From an uncultured Lachnospiraceae bacterium (GTDB taxonomy: Bacteria; Bacillota; Clostridia; Lachnospirales; Lachnospiraceae), in assembly GCA_910580195.1 (NCBI GenBank), contig CAJTWA010000013.1, forward strand, positions 1 through 64,000: a DNA stretch of 64,000 nt, in the 5' to 3' direction. A model generated the notes under the pieces. It was not told the origin of the DNA and did no database searches. It worked only from the letters and a program-made list of their open reading frames with translations. The translations under genes and the position numbers were made by a program. Below are positions 41,341-49,622 of the stretch, one piece after another. How positions within the stretch are numbered: position 1 is the first letter of the stretch; every line of letters begins with the position of its first letter.

Positions 41341-44300
41341 TTACACCTCTCCTGAATTTTCTTGTTCCTGCCCTGCCCGTTTGATTTCTTCTAAAAATGC
41401 TTTTGCAGCGCCGTACAGCGCCTTGGTCTGGACTGGGCTTGGCCCTTCTTCCGGTTTTGGCTGCCCTGCCTCTTTTTCCCCAAAGGAAAAACGGGCTAAA
41501 TCCAAATTACCGCTGCAAATCATATCTACGTTCCATGCATCCCCATGTTCTGGGCTGATGCGTTCCTGCAATTGCATTTCCCGTTCTTTCAATGCTTCAA
41601 TTGTGCCCGGGGAATCGGAAATGATGTACCCTTTTACGGATTCTGGCTGTATCTGGAAGCTGGCTGCAACCTTCCCAAGCGCAGGGGAATCAAACATGAT
41701 ATCCACCCTGCCCCGCTCTTCCTTGCCCCGGACAATCTTAAGCTGGACATTTGTCAGTTCATCCGCTACCAGCACTGGGATTGCGTAATTTTCCTCTTTT
41801 GCCATCCGGGTGCCTAGGGCAATCTGCTGCTTTAAGATTTTCATGTCCCGGATGTCAAGGCTCCTTACGTCCTCAGAAGTAATCATGGTCTTCATGACAT
41901 TCTCGGCCACTTCTGCTAGCTTTTTCTGGGCTTTGGCCATCTCCTCAGGGGTTTTCACCGCCTCGCCGAATTCCTCTAGGATCCCGGCCTTAACTTCTTC
42001 AAAATCAACTTCTTCCCCGAAATTTTTAGGGTCAAACAATGACTTGAACACGTTCCGCTGTTCCATCATCTGTTTTGCCGCCAAAATATTGTAGGCCGTC
42101 ACAGGCATGTCGTGGCCCGCCAGCATCTGGAGCACTTGGGCTTCTGCCTCTTTTGCCCCTGCAAATTCCTGCATCCGTTCCTGATAATATGCATCTTCCG
42201 TTTCTGTATCTTCCGGCGCCTGTTTCATCTGCCATAACAATTCTTCCGGGGTCAGTTCCGTCCAAGGCTTCCCTGCGCCGTTTGCCATATTCTGCTGTGC
42301 ATGCTGCGCTGTCTTGCCTTGCTGGGCGTCTGCCGCCTGCCCTTCTATATTTCCTGCGCCGTTTGCCATGGCTTGCTGCAAACCTTCCGGCGTCACCATT
42401 GCAAAAGCTTCTTTCGCGCAATCAGCCTGATATGCGGACTCTATCTGCTGGGAAATGCTCAATTCCTCTGTAGGTACGGCCTCCGTCCCGCCGAAATTCC
42501 CATCCACCGATACATTGATGCCCGAATTCCGGTTGGTACGCACTGCAGCCAGGAGGTTTTTCATGGTAAGCTCTGCGCCTTGGTTCACCAAAGCCCCTAC
42601 CACTGCCCCGTCTGTCTTGTCTATCTGGTTCAGCAAGCGGTAAATGCCAATATAGCTGTCCCGTTCCTCTGGGGTGATTTCCTGATGCTGCTCTAATTTC
42701 CACAGGAATTTGCTGAATTTCTCTTCCTCTGCGCCGTCCATGCTGTTTTTGATTTCTGCAGCCTTGCTGTTTAGCTGCTCCACAGTCATTTCCAGAGGGT
42801 TTACGCCCTCCCGTATCATTTCCAGCACTACGGATGGGGAAAGGTTCTGGAACATGTTCTGGACCTTCTGGTCGGCTGCCTTCATCCCAGCAATGGATTC
42901 CGGGTTAATTTCCATCCGGTTATAGGCTAAAATCCGCACTGCCCGGCGGTTCATCTCTGTCGCTTCAAGTCCCAAATCCTCTAGGATACCGTCTACATTC
43001 CGGAATGCTTTCTTTATGGAATCCCCTAAATCTGCCCGGGGGGCTGTCCGGAGGGCTTCATATGCCTCCCCTGCCCGCTCCAAATCCGCTTTCTGGGACA
43101 TCCCAGCCTTGTGCATATCATTGACGGTATCCACGGCTGTCTGGGTGTTCCCCAATAAGTAAGCCGGTGCGCCAGCCAATTCATGGGTTTTGCCCATTGT
43201 TTCTGCAAAAACAGCCGCCTGTTCTGCTGTGGCTTCTATTCCGTTCTGTGACAGCAGGCCCTTATAGTATTGCTCTTCCAAAGCCTTTAGCTGCTCCACA
43301 ACTTCTTCTAAAGGCTTTGTTTCAATGGCAAACCCTTGCTTGAGCAATGCATAATTGGCCTGTGACGTCATCATCAGCCTTGTTTCCTCCAGCTGCCGTT
43401 TTGCCGTGAGGAACGCAAGGTCCTCTTGGGCAAAATCCGGCGCTTGCTGTGGGTTGGCAGCAGCTCCCTGCTGGCCTTGGGATTCTCCTTGCTGCCCTTC
43501 CTGCTTGGCTGCCTGTAAATTTGCTATGGTAAAGGGAAGGCCTTTTTCCAACACATGCCAGATATCCGCATCCGTGGCTTGGGCAACGGTTTCTGCCGCC
43601 TCTTTTGCCCGGCCGGCAAAACTGTAGCCATCCATAAGGATAGCATCGGACGGACGGTTCCCTTCTGCAATTGCCCCTAACATAGCCCCTAGGAGCTTCC
43701 CGGCATCTGGGGGCAGCTGCATCTCCTTTAAGTCCATGGCGTACCTTATGTTTTCCTCTGTTAAAGGAATCTGCTGGCCCATCATCCATTGAGCCATCGC
43801 CATAGTATCTTCATTTACAGCAAGCCCTACGCGGGCAATAATCTGTTCCACTTGCGATTTCAAGTTGCCGTCCATGGCAGATCCTGCGGCATTTTGCCCG
43901 GCTTGCTGTGGGGCTGAGCCGCCGTAATAGCCGTTTGCTGCCTGTGCTGAGCCGCCATTCCCATTTGCTGCCTGTGGGGCTCCATTGCCATAATAGCCGT
44001 TTGCTGCCTGTGCGGGGCCGCCATTCCCATTTGCATGCCCTGCCGGATAAGCGCTAGAACTGCTGTGCTGCGCTTTGTAAAGGTTCTCTATTGTTGGGGG
44101 AAGTTCCTGCCCCAGCAGATACCGGATGGCCTCCTCGGAACAGCCGGTTAGGCTTGCTGCCTGCCGTAAGGCCTCCTCGCAATCTGAAATATTTTCCGCC
44201 GTGGGAGGAAGGTCTGCTTCTTTCATGGCCGACTCTAACTGCTTGGCAAGGCCGGTGCTCCCGACCAGCTTTTCTAGCTGTTCCCCGCTTAATTCATCCC

Positions 44301-44700
44301 CGAATACGGTAATGTCAACCCCTGCTTTTGCCAGTTCTGCCTTAATCTTATCCACCACTGTGACAATGGTTTCCACATCGGTGCCCGTTACGGAAAACCC
44401 TTCCTCTTCCATTTGCTGGCAGTCTTTCCCGGACATCATATTGGCTGCCATTTCCATCTGCTGCTGGAAATGCTGGGCTTGGGCGTTTTCTGCATCCTGC
44501 TGTATTTTCCCAATCTGGGAGTCCCCTGCCCGATGGGGGGCGTCCACCATAGTCTGCTGCACGCCTTGCACCCTTCCTGCGGCCTGCTCTGCCTGCGCAG
44601 CCTGTTCCTTCTGGGCTTGGGCTGTGGCAGCCCCCTTGGTTTCTGCCCGGTTTGCCTTGGTAATTTCCGGCAAATTGCTGTTCTCTACTCTTATATTCAT
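41341..44700 (-). CDS. Large DUF6240 flagellar-locus protein, FliK-like end
   Basis: The protein is 1119 residues. An Ala/Gln-rich start is followed by DUF6240-type helical regions and a Gly/Asn-rich linker with tandem units (AANGYYGNGAPQ, about 214-260). Repeated motifs of form P-x-T-x-x-N-I/L appear: DLPPTAENISDC, ELPPTIENLYKA, QIPLTEENIRYA, GLPFTIANLQAA, GAELTMKNLLAA, DMPVTAYNILAA. The C-terminal 110 residues (VQLKIVRGKEERGRVDIMFD, VAASFQIQPESVKGYI) resemble the FliK hook-length domain. It lacks a signal peptide. It is the first gene of the flagellin operon. A hook-length or secretion-switch role is plausible but inferred. Confidence 0.8.
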   Translation of the reverse strand: MNIRVENSNLPEITKANRAETKGAATAQAQKEQAAQAEQAAGRVQGVQQTMVDAPHRAGDSQIGKIQQDAENAQAQHFQQQMEMAANMMSGKDCQQMEEEGFSVTGTDVETIVTVVDKIKAELAKAGVDITVFGDELSGEQLEKLVGSTGLAKQLESAMKEADLPPTAENISDCEEALRQAASLTGCSEEAIRYLLGQELPPTIENLYKAQHSSSSAYPAGHANGNGGPAQAANGYYGNGAPQAANGNGGSAQAANGYYGGSAPQQAGQNAAGSAMDGNLKSQVEQIIARVGLAVNEDTMAMAQWMMGQQIPLTEENIRYAMDLKEMQLPPDAGKLLGAMLGAIAEGNRPSDAILMDGYSFAGRAKEAAETVAQATDADIWHVLEKGLPFTIANLQAAKQEGQQGESQGQQGAAANPQQAPDFAQEDLAFLTAKRQLEETRLMMTSQANYALLKQGFAIETKPLEEVVEQLKALEEQYYKGLLSQNGIEATAEQAAVFAETMGKTHELAGAPAYLLGNTQTAVDTVNDMHKAGMSQKADLERAGEAYEALRTAPRADLGDSIKKAFRNVDGILEDLGLEATEMNRRAVRILAYNRMEINPESIAGMKAADQKVQNMFQNLSPSVVLEMIREGVNPLEMTVEQLNSKAAEIKNSMDGAEEEKFSKFLWKLEQHQEITPEERDSYIGIYRLLNQIDKTDGAVVGALVNQGAELTMKNLLAAVRTNRNSGINVSVDGNFGGTEAVPTEELSISQQIESAYQADCAKEAFAMVTPEGLQQAMANGAGNIEGQAADAQQGKTAQHAQQNMANGAGKPWTELTPEELLWQMKQAPEDTETEDAYYQERMQEFAGAKEAEAQVLQMLAGHDMPVTAYNILAAKQMMEQRNVFKSLFDPKNFGEEVDFEEVKAGILEEFGEAVKTPEEMAKAQKKLAEVAENVMKTMITSEDVRSLDIRDMKILKQQIALGTRMAKEENYAIPVLVADELTNVQLKIVRGKEERGRVDIMFDSPALGKVAASFQIQPESVKGYIISDSPGTIEALKEREMQLQERISPEHGDAWNVDMICSGNLDLARFSFGEKEAGQPKPEEGPSPVQTKALYGAAKAFLEEIKRAGQEQENSGEV
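43905..44045 (-). repeat. In-frame Gly/Asn repeats in the DUF6240 gene
   Basis: GCCGTTTGCTGCCTGTG and CCATTCCCATTTGC alternate three and two times, coding for AQAANGYYG and NGNGG units. This is another in-frame slippage product. Confidence 0.85.
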
Positions 44701-44822
44701 ATTCTATGCCCCTTTTGAAAGCCGTCAGGAGAATAACTATAGCGTGCGCCAAAGCCGCAAAACATAAGGTTTTCTCCCTTCCTGCCCTTTGATTCCTGCC
44801 TTCCTAAATTTTAACAATAGTT

Positions 44823-44850
44823 ATTTCGGTTAAAAAACAAAGAAACTTTA
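44823..44850 (-). promoter_or_regulatory. Sigma-28 (SigD/FliA) type promoter of the flagellin operon
   Basis: On the minus strand TAAAGTTT begins at 44850 and ACCGAAAT ends at 44823 with 16 bp between TAAA and the -10 box. Six of eight -10 bases match GCCGATAT. It stands 123 bases before the DUF6240 start. Confidence 0.7.
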
Positions 44851-44861
44851 GCAAATTCCAC

Positions 44862-44890
44862 TTGTAATCATTGTCCATTTGTATTAAAAT
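44862..44890 (+). promoter_or_regulatory. Promoter of the ferredoxin gene
   Basis: TTGTAA (44862-44867), 17 bp, TAAAAT (44885-44890). It is divergent from, and 12 bases away from, the sigma-28 promoter. Confidence 0.7.
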
Positions 44891-44953
44891 AAGGTTCAAA
44901 GCTACCGTTAGGGAGCTGAGATGAATATTCATTTTATAAGGAGGAAGACGAAA

Positions 44954-45124
44954 ATGGCATATGTAATTAATGATTCTTGCGTAAGCTGCGGAACTTGTGA
45001 AGGGGAATGTCCAGTAGGCGCTATCTCTGCTGGCGATGGCAAATATGAAATCAACGCAGATACCTGCATCGACTGCGGGACATGCGCAGGCTCCTGCCCA
45101 ACAGGCGCTATTGAACAGGGCTAA
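44954..45124 (+). CDS. 2[4Fe-4S] ferredoxin
   Basis: The protein is 56 residues with two CxxCxxCxxxCP motifs: CVSCGTCEGECP and CIDCGTCAGSCP. It carries low-potential electrons in the cytoplasm for pyruvate oxidoreductase, hydrogenase and similar clostridial enzymes. AAGGAGG lies nine bases before ATG 44954. The in-frame ATG at 44921 lacks a ribosome site. It is monocistronic with its own terminator. Confidence 0.97.
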   Translation: MAYVINDSCVSCGTCEGECPVGAISAGDGKYEINADTCIDCGTCAGSCPTGAIEQG

Positions 45125-45140
45125 TCCCTACATAAGCCCA

Positions 45141-45175
45141 AAAAGAATCCTGCTGTACGCAGGATTCTTTTTTTA
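45141..45175. terminator. Bidirectional terminator between ferredoxin and merR-like gene
   Basis: AAAGAATCCTGC pairs with GCAGGATTCTTT, followed by TTTTT on the plus strand and A/T runs on the other side. Confidence 0.93.
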
Positions 45176-46342
45176 AACGGTTAAGTTCGGGTTTAAGTTC
45201 TTCTCCTTCCCTACCAGCTTTGCTGGGTCTTTTTCCTTCTTGGCCTTTTTCTCCTTGCGGAACCTCTTGGCCTTGCGGGTCGTGCGGATTGCTTCATCCA
45301 GCTTGCGGAACCGCTCTTCCTCCGCTTCGTCCTGTTCCCGCATCAGGTAATTCATTTCCTTCAGCACCTTATCGCCCACCTGCGTGCCCACTTCCTTGCC
45401 CAAGGCTTGGTTGTTCTCTTCTACCGCCTGTTTTACAATGGTGAGCATCATGGACTGGAACTGTTCTAGCTTTACCGTGTTGGAAACATGGCTCTGCCGT
45501 TCTGCTATCTGCCTCCCTTCCGCCCCTTTCAGAGCCATTTCCATATATTCCCTGTTCATCTGGATCACGTTATTCCCTCCCGGCTGATTATTCACAAACC
45601 CTCCTGCCTCCATGGCCGGATGTACTGCATACTGTGCCTGCCCGTTTGGATATCCCCCTGCCTCTGCCTTGGGGCGGCCTGCATATTGCCGCTGCCCATG
45701 TTCCGGCTGGCTGTTTACGTAATTTTCATGCTCCGCCGCTGGATGGACATAGCCTCCTTCCGGCTGGCTTTTTACATAACTTCCTGTTTCTTGGGCTGGG
45801 CGGCTATGGCTTCCTGCTTCTTGGGCTGGGCGGCTATGGCTTCCTGTTTCTTGGGCTGGGCGGGCATAACCTTCTGGCTGGCTCCCGGCATAATTTCCGG
45901 GCTCCGCTGCTGGGCGGGCATAACCCCCCTCTGGCTGGCCTTTGCTATAACCTCCTGCCTCTGCTACTGGGCGGGCATAGCCTCCCTCTGGCTGGTCTCC
46001 GCCATAGCCCCCTGCCTCTGCCGCTGGATGGACGTAGCTGCCTCCCTCTGGCTGGCTCCCGGCATAGACCCCTGCTTCTTGGGCTGGGCAGCCATGGGCG
46101 CCGGGCTCTGGCTGGTTCTGGGTACTATGTATCATCATCCGAATGGCTTTTAACTGGTAACCCTGCTCTTTCCATTCTTTTATCTTTTGGAACTGCGCTA
46201 TATTTTCTTCTGTGTAATAGCGGTGCCCCATTTCATTGCGGGGAATCATAAGCTCAAGCTCTTCTTCCCAATAACGCAATACGTGGGACTCAACATTTAC
46301 AATGTTTGCCGCGTCCGAAATCATATAGCGTACGTTTTCCAC
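45173..46342 (-). CDS. MerR-like DNA-binding protein with repeat linker and coiled coil
   Basis: Residues 1-72 are a MerR winged helix (YMISDAANIVNVESHVLRYW, RNEMGHRYYTEENIAQF). A linker of nearly 180 residues (about 75-255) is made of degenerate units such as GSQPEGGYARPAAEAGGY and PAQETGSHSR. The C-terminal part (265-389) is helical with a coiled coil and a very basic tail (RKAKRFRKEKKAKKEKD). The form recalls RacA-like chromosome-anchoring proteins more than metal sensors, but that is inference. It lacks metal-binding cysteines. It has its own promoter. Confidence 0.85.
   Translation of the reverse strand: MENVRYMISDAANIVNVESHVLRYWEEELELMIPRNEMGHRYYTEENIAQFQKIKEWKEQGYQLKAIRMMIHSTQNQPEPGAHGCPAQEAGVYAGSQPEGGSYVHPAAEAGGYGGDQPEGGYARPVAEAGGYSKGQPEGGYARPAAEPGNYAGSQPEGYARPAQETGSHSRPAQEAGSHSRPAQETGSYVKSQPEGGYVHPAAEHENYVNSQPEHGQRQYAGRPKAEAGGYPNGQAQYAVHPAMEAGGFVNNQPGGNNVIQMNREYMEMALKGAEGRQIAERQSHVSNTVKLEQFQSMMLTIVKQAVEENNQALGKEVGTQVGDKVLKEMNYLMREQDEAEEERFRKLDEAIRTTRKAKRFRKEKKAKKEKDPAKLVGKEKNLNPNLTV
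45630..46110 (-). repeat. Degenerate in-frame repeats in the MerR-like gene
   Basis: Several units encode (Q)PEGGYARPAAEAGGY-like peptides of 17-20 residues, and a 33-bp unit with CTTCTTGGGCTGGGCGG occurs three times in a row near 45790-45870. Unit lengths are multiples of three. Confidence 0.88.
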
Positions 46343-46425
46343 ATTTTAACCTCCTTCTTGGGATTTGCCCTCCGGTGTGGGGGCCTGGCTGCATGGGCTG
46401 CAGCTTGTCCCTTTTTACTAATTCT

Positions 46426-46454
46426 ATTTTAACGATTTCCCCCTTTCGTTACAA
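46426..46454 (-). promoter_or_regulatory. Promoter of the MerR-like gene
   Basis: On the minus strand TTGTAA (46449-46454), 17 bp, TAAAAT (46426-46431). The remaining gap 46455-46678 shows no other feature. Confidence 0.7.
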
Positions 46455-46678
46455 TCTTTTTTCATCGTGAAATAATGACAGGAAAGCACAGATAGTTGCT
46501 TTTTGCGGAAAATATCTGGGAAATGTTACAGGAAATGATAAAAAATGCTTCGGGCATGGCTAAAATCCAGCCCTGCAAAGGATGGCGGCAGAACTCACTT
46601 CCCAAGCAAACTTAAGGCTGAATTTCCGAAGTAAGGCGAAAACGTTCCACAACATAACTGGAAAGCTGTTTTTTGACA

Positions 46679-47611
46679 TCATCTTTGCCTAAGTTTTTCT
46701 GCTATAGGAAAAATCCCTTCTTCCCACGCTGTCCGAAGCAATTTTTTATAAAAATCTTTTTGCACGGGGGAAATAACAGAAAGCCCCCATGCTTTTTCAG
46801 GTATTGATTCAACGACGCCTAAAATTTTATCCATATCCACCCGCCCTGCAAACCGCAGCACAGCTTCGTTGCAATCTTTGTTTTCCATAGATTCCATAAA
46901 ACGGAATGGGTGGATATGATGGCCGTTAGAATCAAGGAAAAAAGAAACTCCGGTAAAAACATCCTGCTTCACAAGGGCGGCATCTTCCCTGCGTCGTCCC
47001 GCCATGGATACGGTCCTTTTATTAAATAAGGCATTGCCATTATCAAAGACTGGGGCAAGCCCTACTGTATAACGCCCAAGCAGCAGCCCCCAATTGCCGT
47101 TGTTGCGGTCATTGTTTAAAATAAAAGCATCGGTGACAAACATATCCCAAAAACGTTCCCGCACTTTGTCCCGCATGCCGCTAAATGCTTCCGCACATTC
47201 CATAACTTTCAAAACATCACATAAACGCTCGCCTTGCGCAGAAGAACCATAACTGCCGGATATAAGTTCTTCGTCCACCGTGTTCTTTATCTGGCTAAAT
47301 TCCAATAATTCTCCATTGACGGTAAAATCCTTGCATCCAACTACAATCTTCCCTTGGCAGCGGCCGATTACCGTACTGTGGACCGGAATCCCCAATGCTC
47401 CATAGATTTGCGATCCAATGTATTCGCTCAGCGGGCTGGAGGTGTAAGAAGGAAGATGGTTCCCTGCCAAATCCCTTGTGCTTTGGGGGAACTTTACCAT
47501 CCACAATTCATCATTGTAAAGATATGCCTGTTTCCGGCCAGCATTTCCACGGTATCCCCGGGTACCAATACGTTCGCCATTGTCAAAATCAATCAATTCC
47601 ATGATAATCAC
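46679..47611 (-). CDS. HipA/CtkA-like protein kinase, no HipB partner
   Basis: The protein is 310 residues. The lysine in LWMVKFP (about 40) fits ATP binding. DAFILNNDRNNGNWGLLL (about 161-178) carries the catalytic Asp168 and Asn. PVFDNGNALF (Asp190) is the metal-binding DFG-like site. HipA-type kinases phosphorylate translation factors or tRNA ligases and cause dormancy. HipA usually pairs with a small DNA-binding antitoxin, but no such gene is next to it, and the N-terminal domain of classical HipA is missing. It is therefore of the shorter CtkA-like type. The start is GTG 47611 or ATG 47602. Confidence 0.83.
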   Translation of the reverse strand: MIIMELIDFDNGERIGTRGYRGNAGRKQAYLYNDELWMVKFPQSTRDLAGNHLPSYTSSPLSEYIGSQIYGALGIPVHSTVIGRCQGKIVVGCKDFTVNGELLEFSQIKNTVDEELISGSYGSSAQGERLCDVLKVMECAEAFSGMRDKVRERFWDMFVTDAFILNNDRNNGNWGLLLGRYTVGLAPVFDNGNALFNKRTVSMAGRRREDAALVKQDVFTGVSFFLDSNGHHIHPFRFMESMENKDCNEAVLRFAGRVDMDKILGVVESIPEKAWGLSVISPVQKDFYKKLLRTAWEEGIFPIAEKLRQR

Positions 47612-47702
47612 CCATTCCTTTCACTTTGCTCAGGCTTTTCCCAAAACGCCTTGGGCGGGCGAAGAGGTTTACTTGCTCTTTTAAATCCAGCAGTTCCTTA
47701 GC

Positions 47703-49040
47703 CTACCGCTTCTCCATATTGGCAAATTTCGTGTACTGCGGCAGCCAGACAAGGTTGATTGTCCCAATGGGGCCGTTCCTCTGCTTGGCTATGATAATCT
47801 CTGCAATGTTTTTATCTGGCGTATCTTTATTGTAATAATCGTCCCTGTAAATAAACATTACCACGTCCGCATCCTGCTCAATGGCTCCGGATTCCCTTAA
47901 ATCTGAAAGCATGGGCCTGTGGTCCGGCCGCTGCTCCACCTGCCGGCTCAGCTGGGAAAGGGCTACCACTGGGACGTTCAGTTCCCGGGCAAGGCTTTTC
48001 AAGGAACGGGAAATATCTGAGATTTCCTGCTGCCGGGAATCTGACTTGGAACGGCCGGAGCCGGACATTAACTGGAGATAGTCAATAATAATCAGTTTCA
48101 GGCCATGCTCCAGCTTATATTTCCTGCATTTGGAACGGAGTTCTGAAATGGAAATTCCGGGGGTATCGTCTATAATCAGGCTGGAACGGCCAATGGTGCC
48201 TGCCCCTTCGATCAGCTTTTCCCAGTCAGAATCCGCTAGGCTGCCGGAGCGCAGAAGCTGGGCGTCCACGCGGGATTCCAAGGAAAACAGGCGGTTCACC
48301 AACTGCTCCTTGGACATTTCCAAGCTGAAAATTGCTGTGCAGAGGTTGCTGTGGAAAGCCACATACTGGGCAATGTTCAGCACAAAGGCCGTTTTCCCCA
48401 TAGAAGGCCTTGCAGCCACCAGCACAAGGTCTGATGGCTGCAAGCCGGATGTCCGGTAATCCAAGTCCATGAAGCCTGTGGCAATTCCAGTCACATTCCC
48501 TTTGGTCTTGGAGGCCTGTTCAATTCTTTCCAGCGCATTGATGACAATTTGCTTAATCGGGACAAAGTCCGTATGCCCCTGGTTCTGGAGCAAATCAAAA
48601 ATCTTTTTTTCCGTATCTGCCAATATATCCTCCAAGCTGTCCCTGCCCAGATAACATTGGTTGGCAATGTCCTCATTGACGCGGATGAGCCTGCGGAGCA
48701 TGGATTTTTCCTTTACAATATTGGCATAATGCTTGATGTTGGCGGAGGTGGGCACGGATGTCACCATCTCCCCCACAAAGCTAATGTCCTTTAGCTGCTC
48801 CGGGACGTCTTTTTCCCGGAGGCGGTTCTGTAACGTCACCACGTCAATGGGCTCTTCCTCATTGTAAAGTTCCAGCATGGATTCAAAAAGGATCCCGCAG
48901 TCCTGATAATAGAAATCTTCCCGCACAAGGATTTCCGAAGCCATAATCACGGCCTCCCTGTCCATAATCATGGAACCGATGACGGACTGCTCCGCCTCCT
49001 TGCTGCTTGGCATATTCCGTTTTAATACAGCTTCTTCCAT
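47703..49040 (-). CDS. dnaB: Replicative DNA helicase DnaB
   Basis: The hexameric fork helicase. The 445-residue protein has the N-terminal helical domain (PSSKEAEQSVIGSMIMDREA), RecA core with Walker A ARPSMGKTAFVLNIA, Walker B LIIIDYLQLMSG, the sensor VVALSQLSRQVEQR and ESGAIEQDADVVMFIYRDDY. GGAGG precedes the ATG. It follows rplI and gdpP, the usual order in Firmicutes. Confidence 0.98.
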   Translation of the reverse strand: MEEAVLKRNMPSSKEAEQSVIGSMIMDREAVIMASEILVREDFYYQDCGILFESMLELYNEEEPIDVVTLQNRLREKDVPEQLKDISFVGEMVTSVPTSANIKHYANIVKEKSMLRRLIRVNEDIANQCYLGRDSLEDILADTEKKIFDLLQNQGHTDFVPIKQIVINALERIEQASKTKGNVTGIATGFMDLDYRTSGLQPSDLVLVAARPSMGKTAFVLNIAQYVAFHSNLCTAIFSLEMSKEQLVNRLFSLESRVDAQLLRSGSLADSDWEKLIEGAGTIGRSSLIIDDTPGISISELRSKCRKYKLEHGLKLIIIDYLQLMSGSGRSKSDSRQQEISDISRSLKSLARELNVPVVALSQLSRQVEQRPDHRPMLSDLRESGAIEQDADVVMFIYRDDYYNKDTPDKNIAEIIIAKQRNGPIGTINLVWLPQYTKFANMEKR

Positions 49041-49172
49041 ACCGCCCTCCTGCGTGTTGTCCTGTTCCTGATGTTTCTGGCTTTAAACTTCTTATGTGCT
49101 GCTGCACTTTTTGCTTTTACCTAAAAAACCCCTGTTTTCTTGGACATATGTCCTATGTGCCCCTGCGCGCCG

Positions 49173-49622
49173 TTACGCTTCTGTTACTTTCACCTTCAGC
49201 GTCCCAGTAACTTGGGGATGCAGCTTCATCCCTACTTCATATGCCCCAAGGGCTTTTAAGCCGCCTTCCGGAAGGACCATTTTCTTCTTGTCCAATTCCA
49301 TGCCAAGCTGCTCCTTTGCTGCCGCCGCAATTTCCTTTGTGGATACCGAGCCGAAGGTCTTGCCCCCTTCCCCGGTCTTAATGGCAACGGTGACTTCTTT
49401 TGTGCCGATTTCTTCTGCCAGCGCTTTTGCAGCTTCTAAATTCTCCTTCGCCACTTTCTCGGCGTGCCTATTTTTCAGCTTTAAGTCGTTTAAGTTCTTA
49501 TTGTTAGCCTCTATCCCTAATTTCTTGGGGAGCAGCAGGTTCCTTGCATAGCCGTCGCTGACATTTACAACGTCCCCTTTTTTCCCTAAAGATTTTACGT
49601 CCTCTAATAAAATCACTTTCAT
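49173..49622 (-). CDS. rplI: 50S ribosomal protein L9
   Basis: The protein is 149 residues with the N-terminal RNA-binding domain (MKVILLEDVKSLGKKGDVVN, GYARNLLLPKKLG), the long connecting helix and the C-terminal domain. Its ATG overlaps the gdpP stop by ATGA, so translation is coupled. Confidence 0.97.
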   Translation of the reverse strand: MKVILLEDVKSLGKKGDVVNVSDGYARNLLLPKKLGIEANNKNLNDLKLKNRHAEKVAKENLEAAKALAEEIGTKEVTVAIKTGEGGKTFGSVSTKEIAAAAKEQLGMELDKKKMVLPEGGLKALGAYEVGMKLHPQVTGTLKVKVTEA

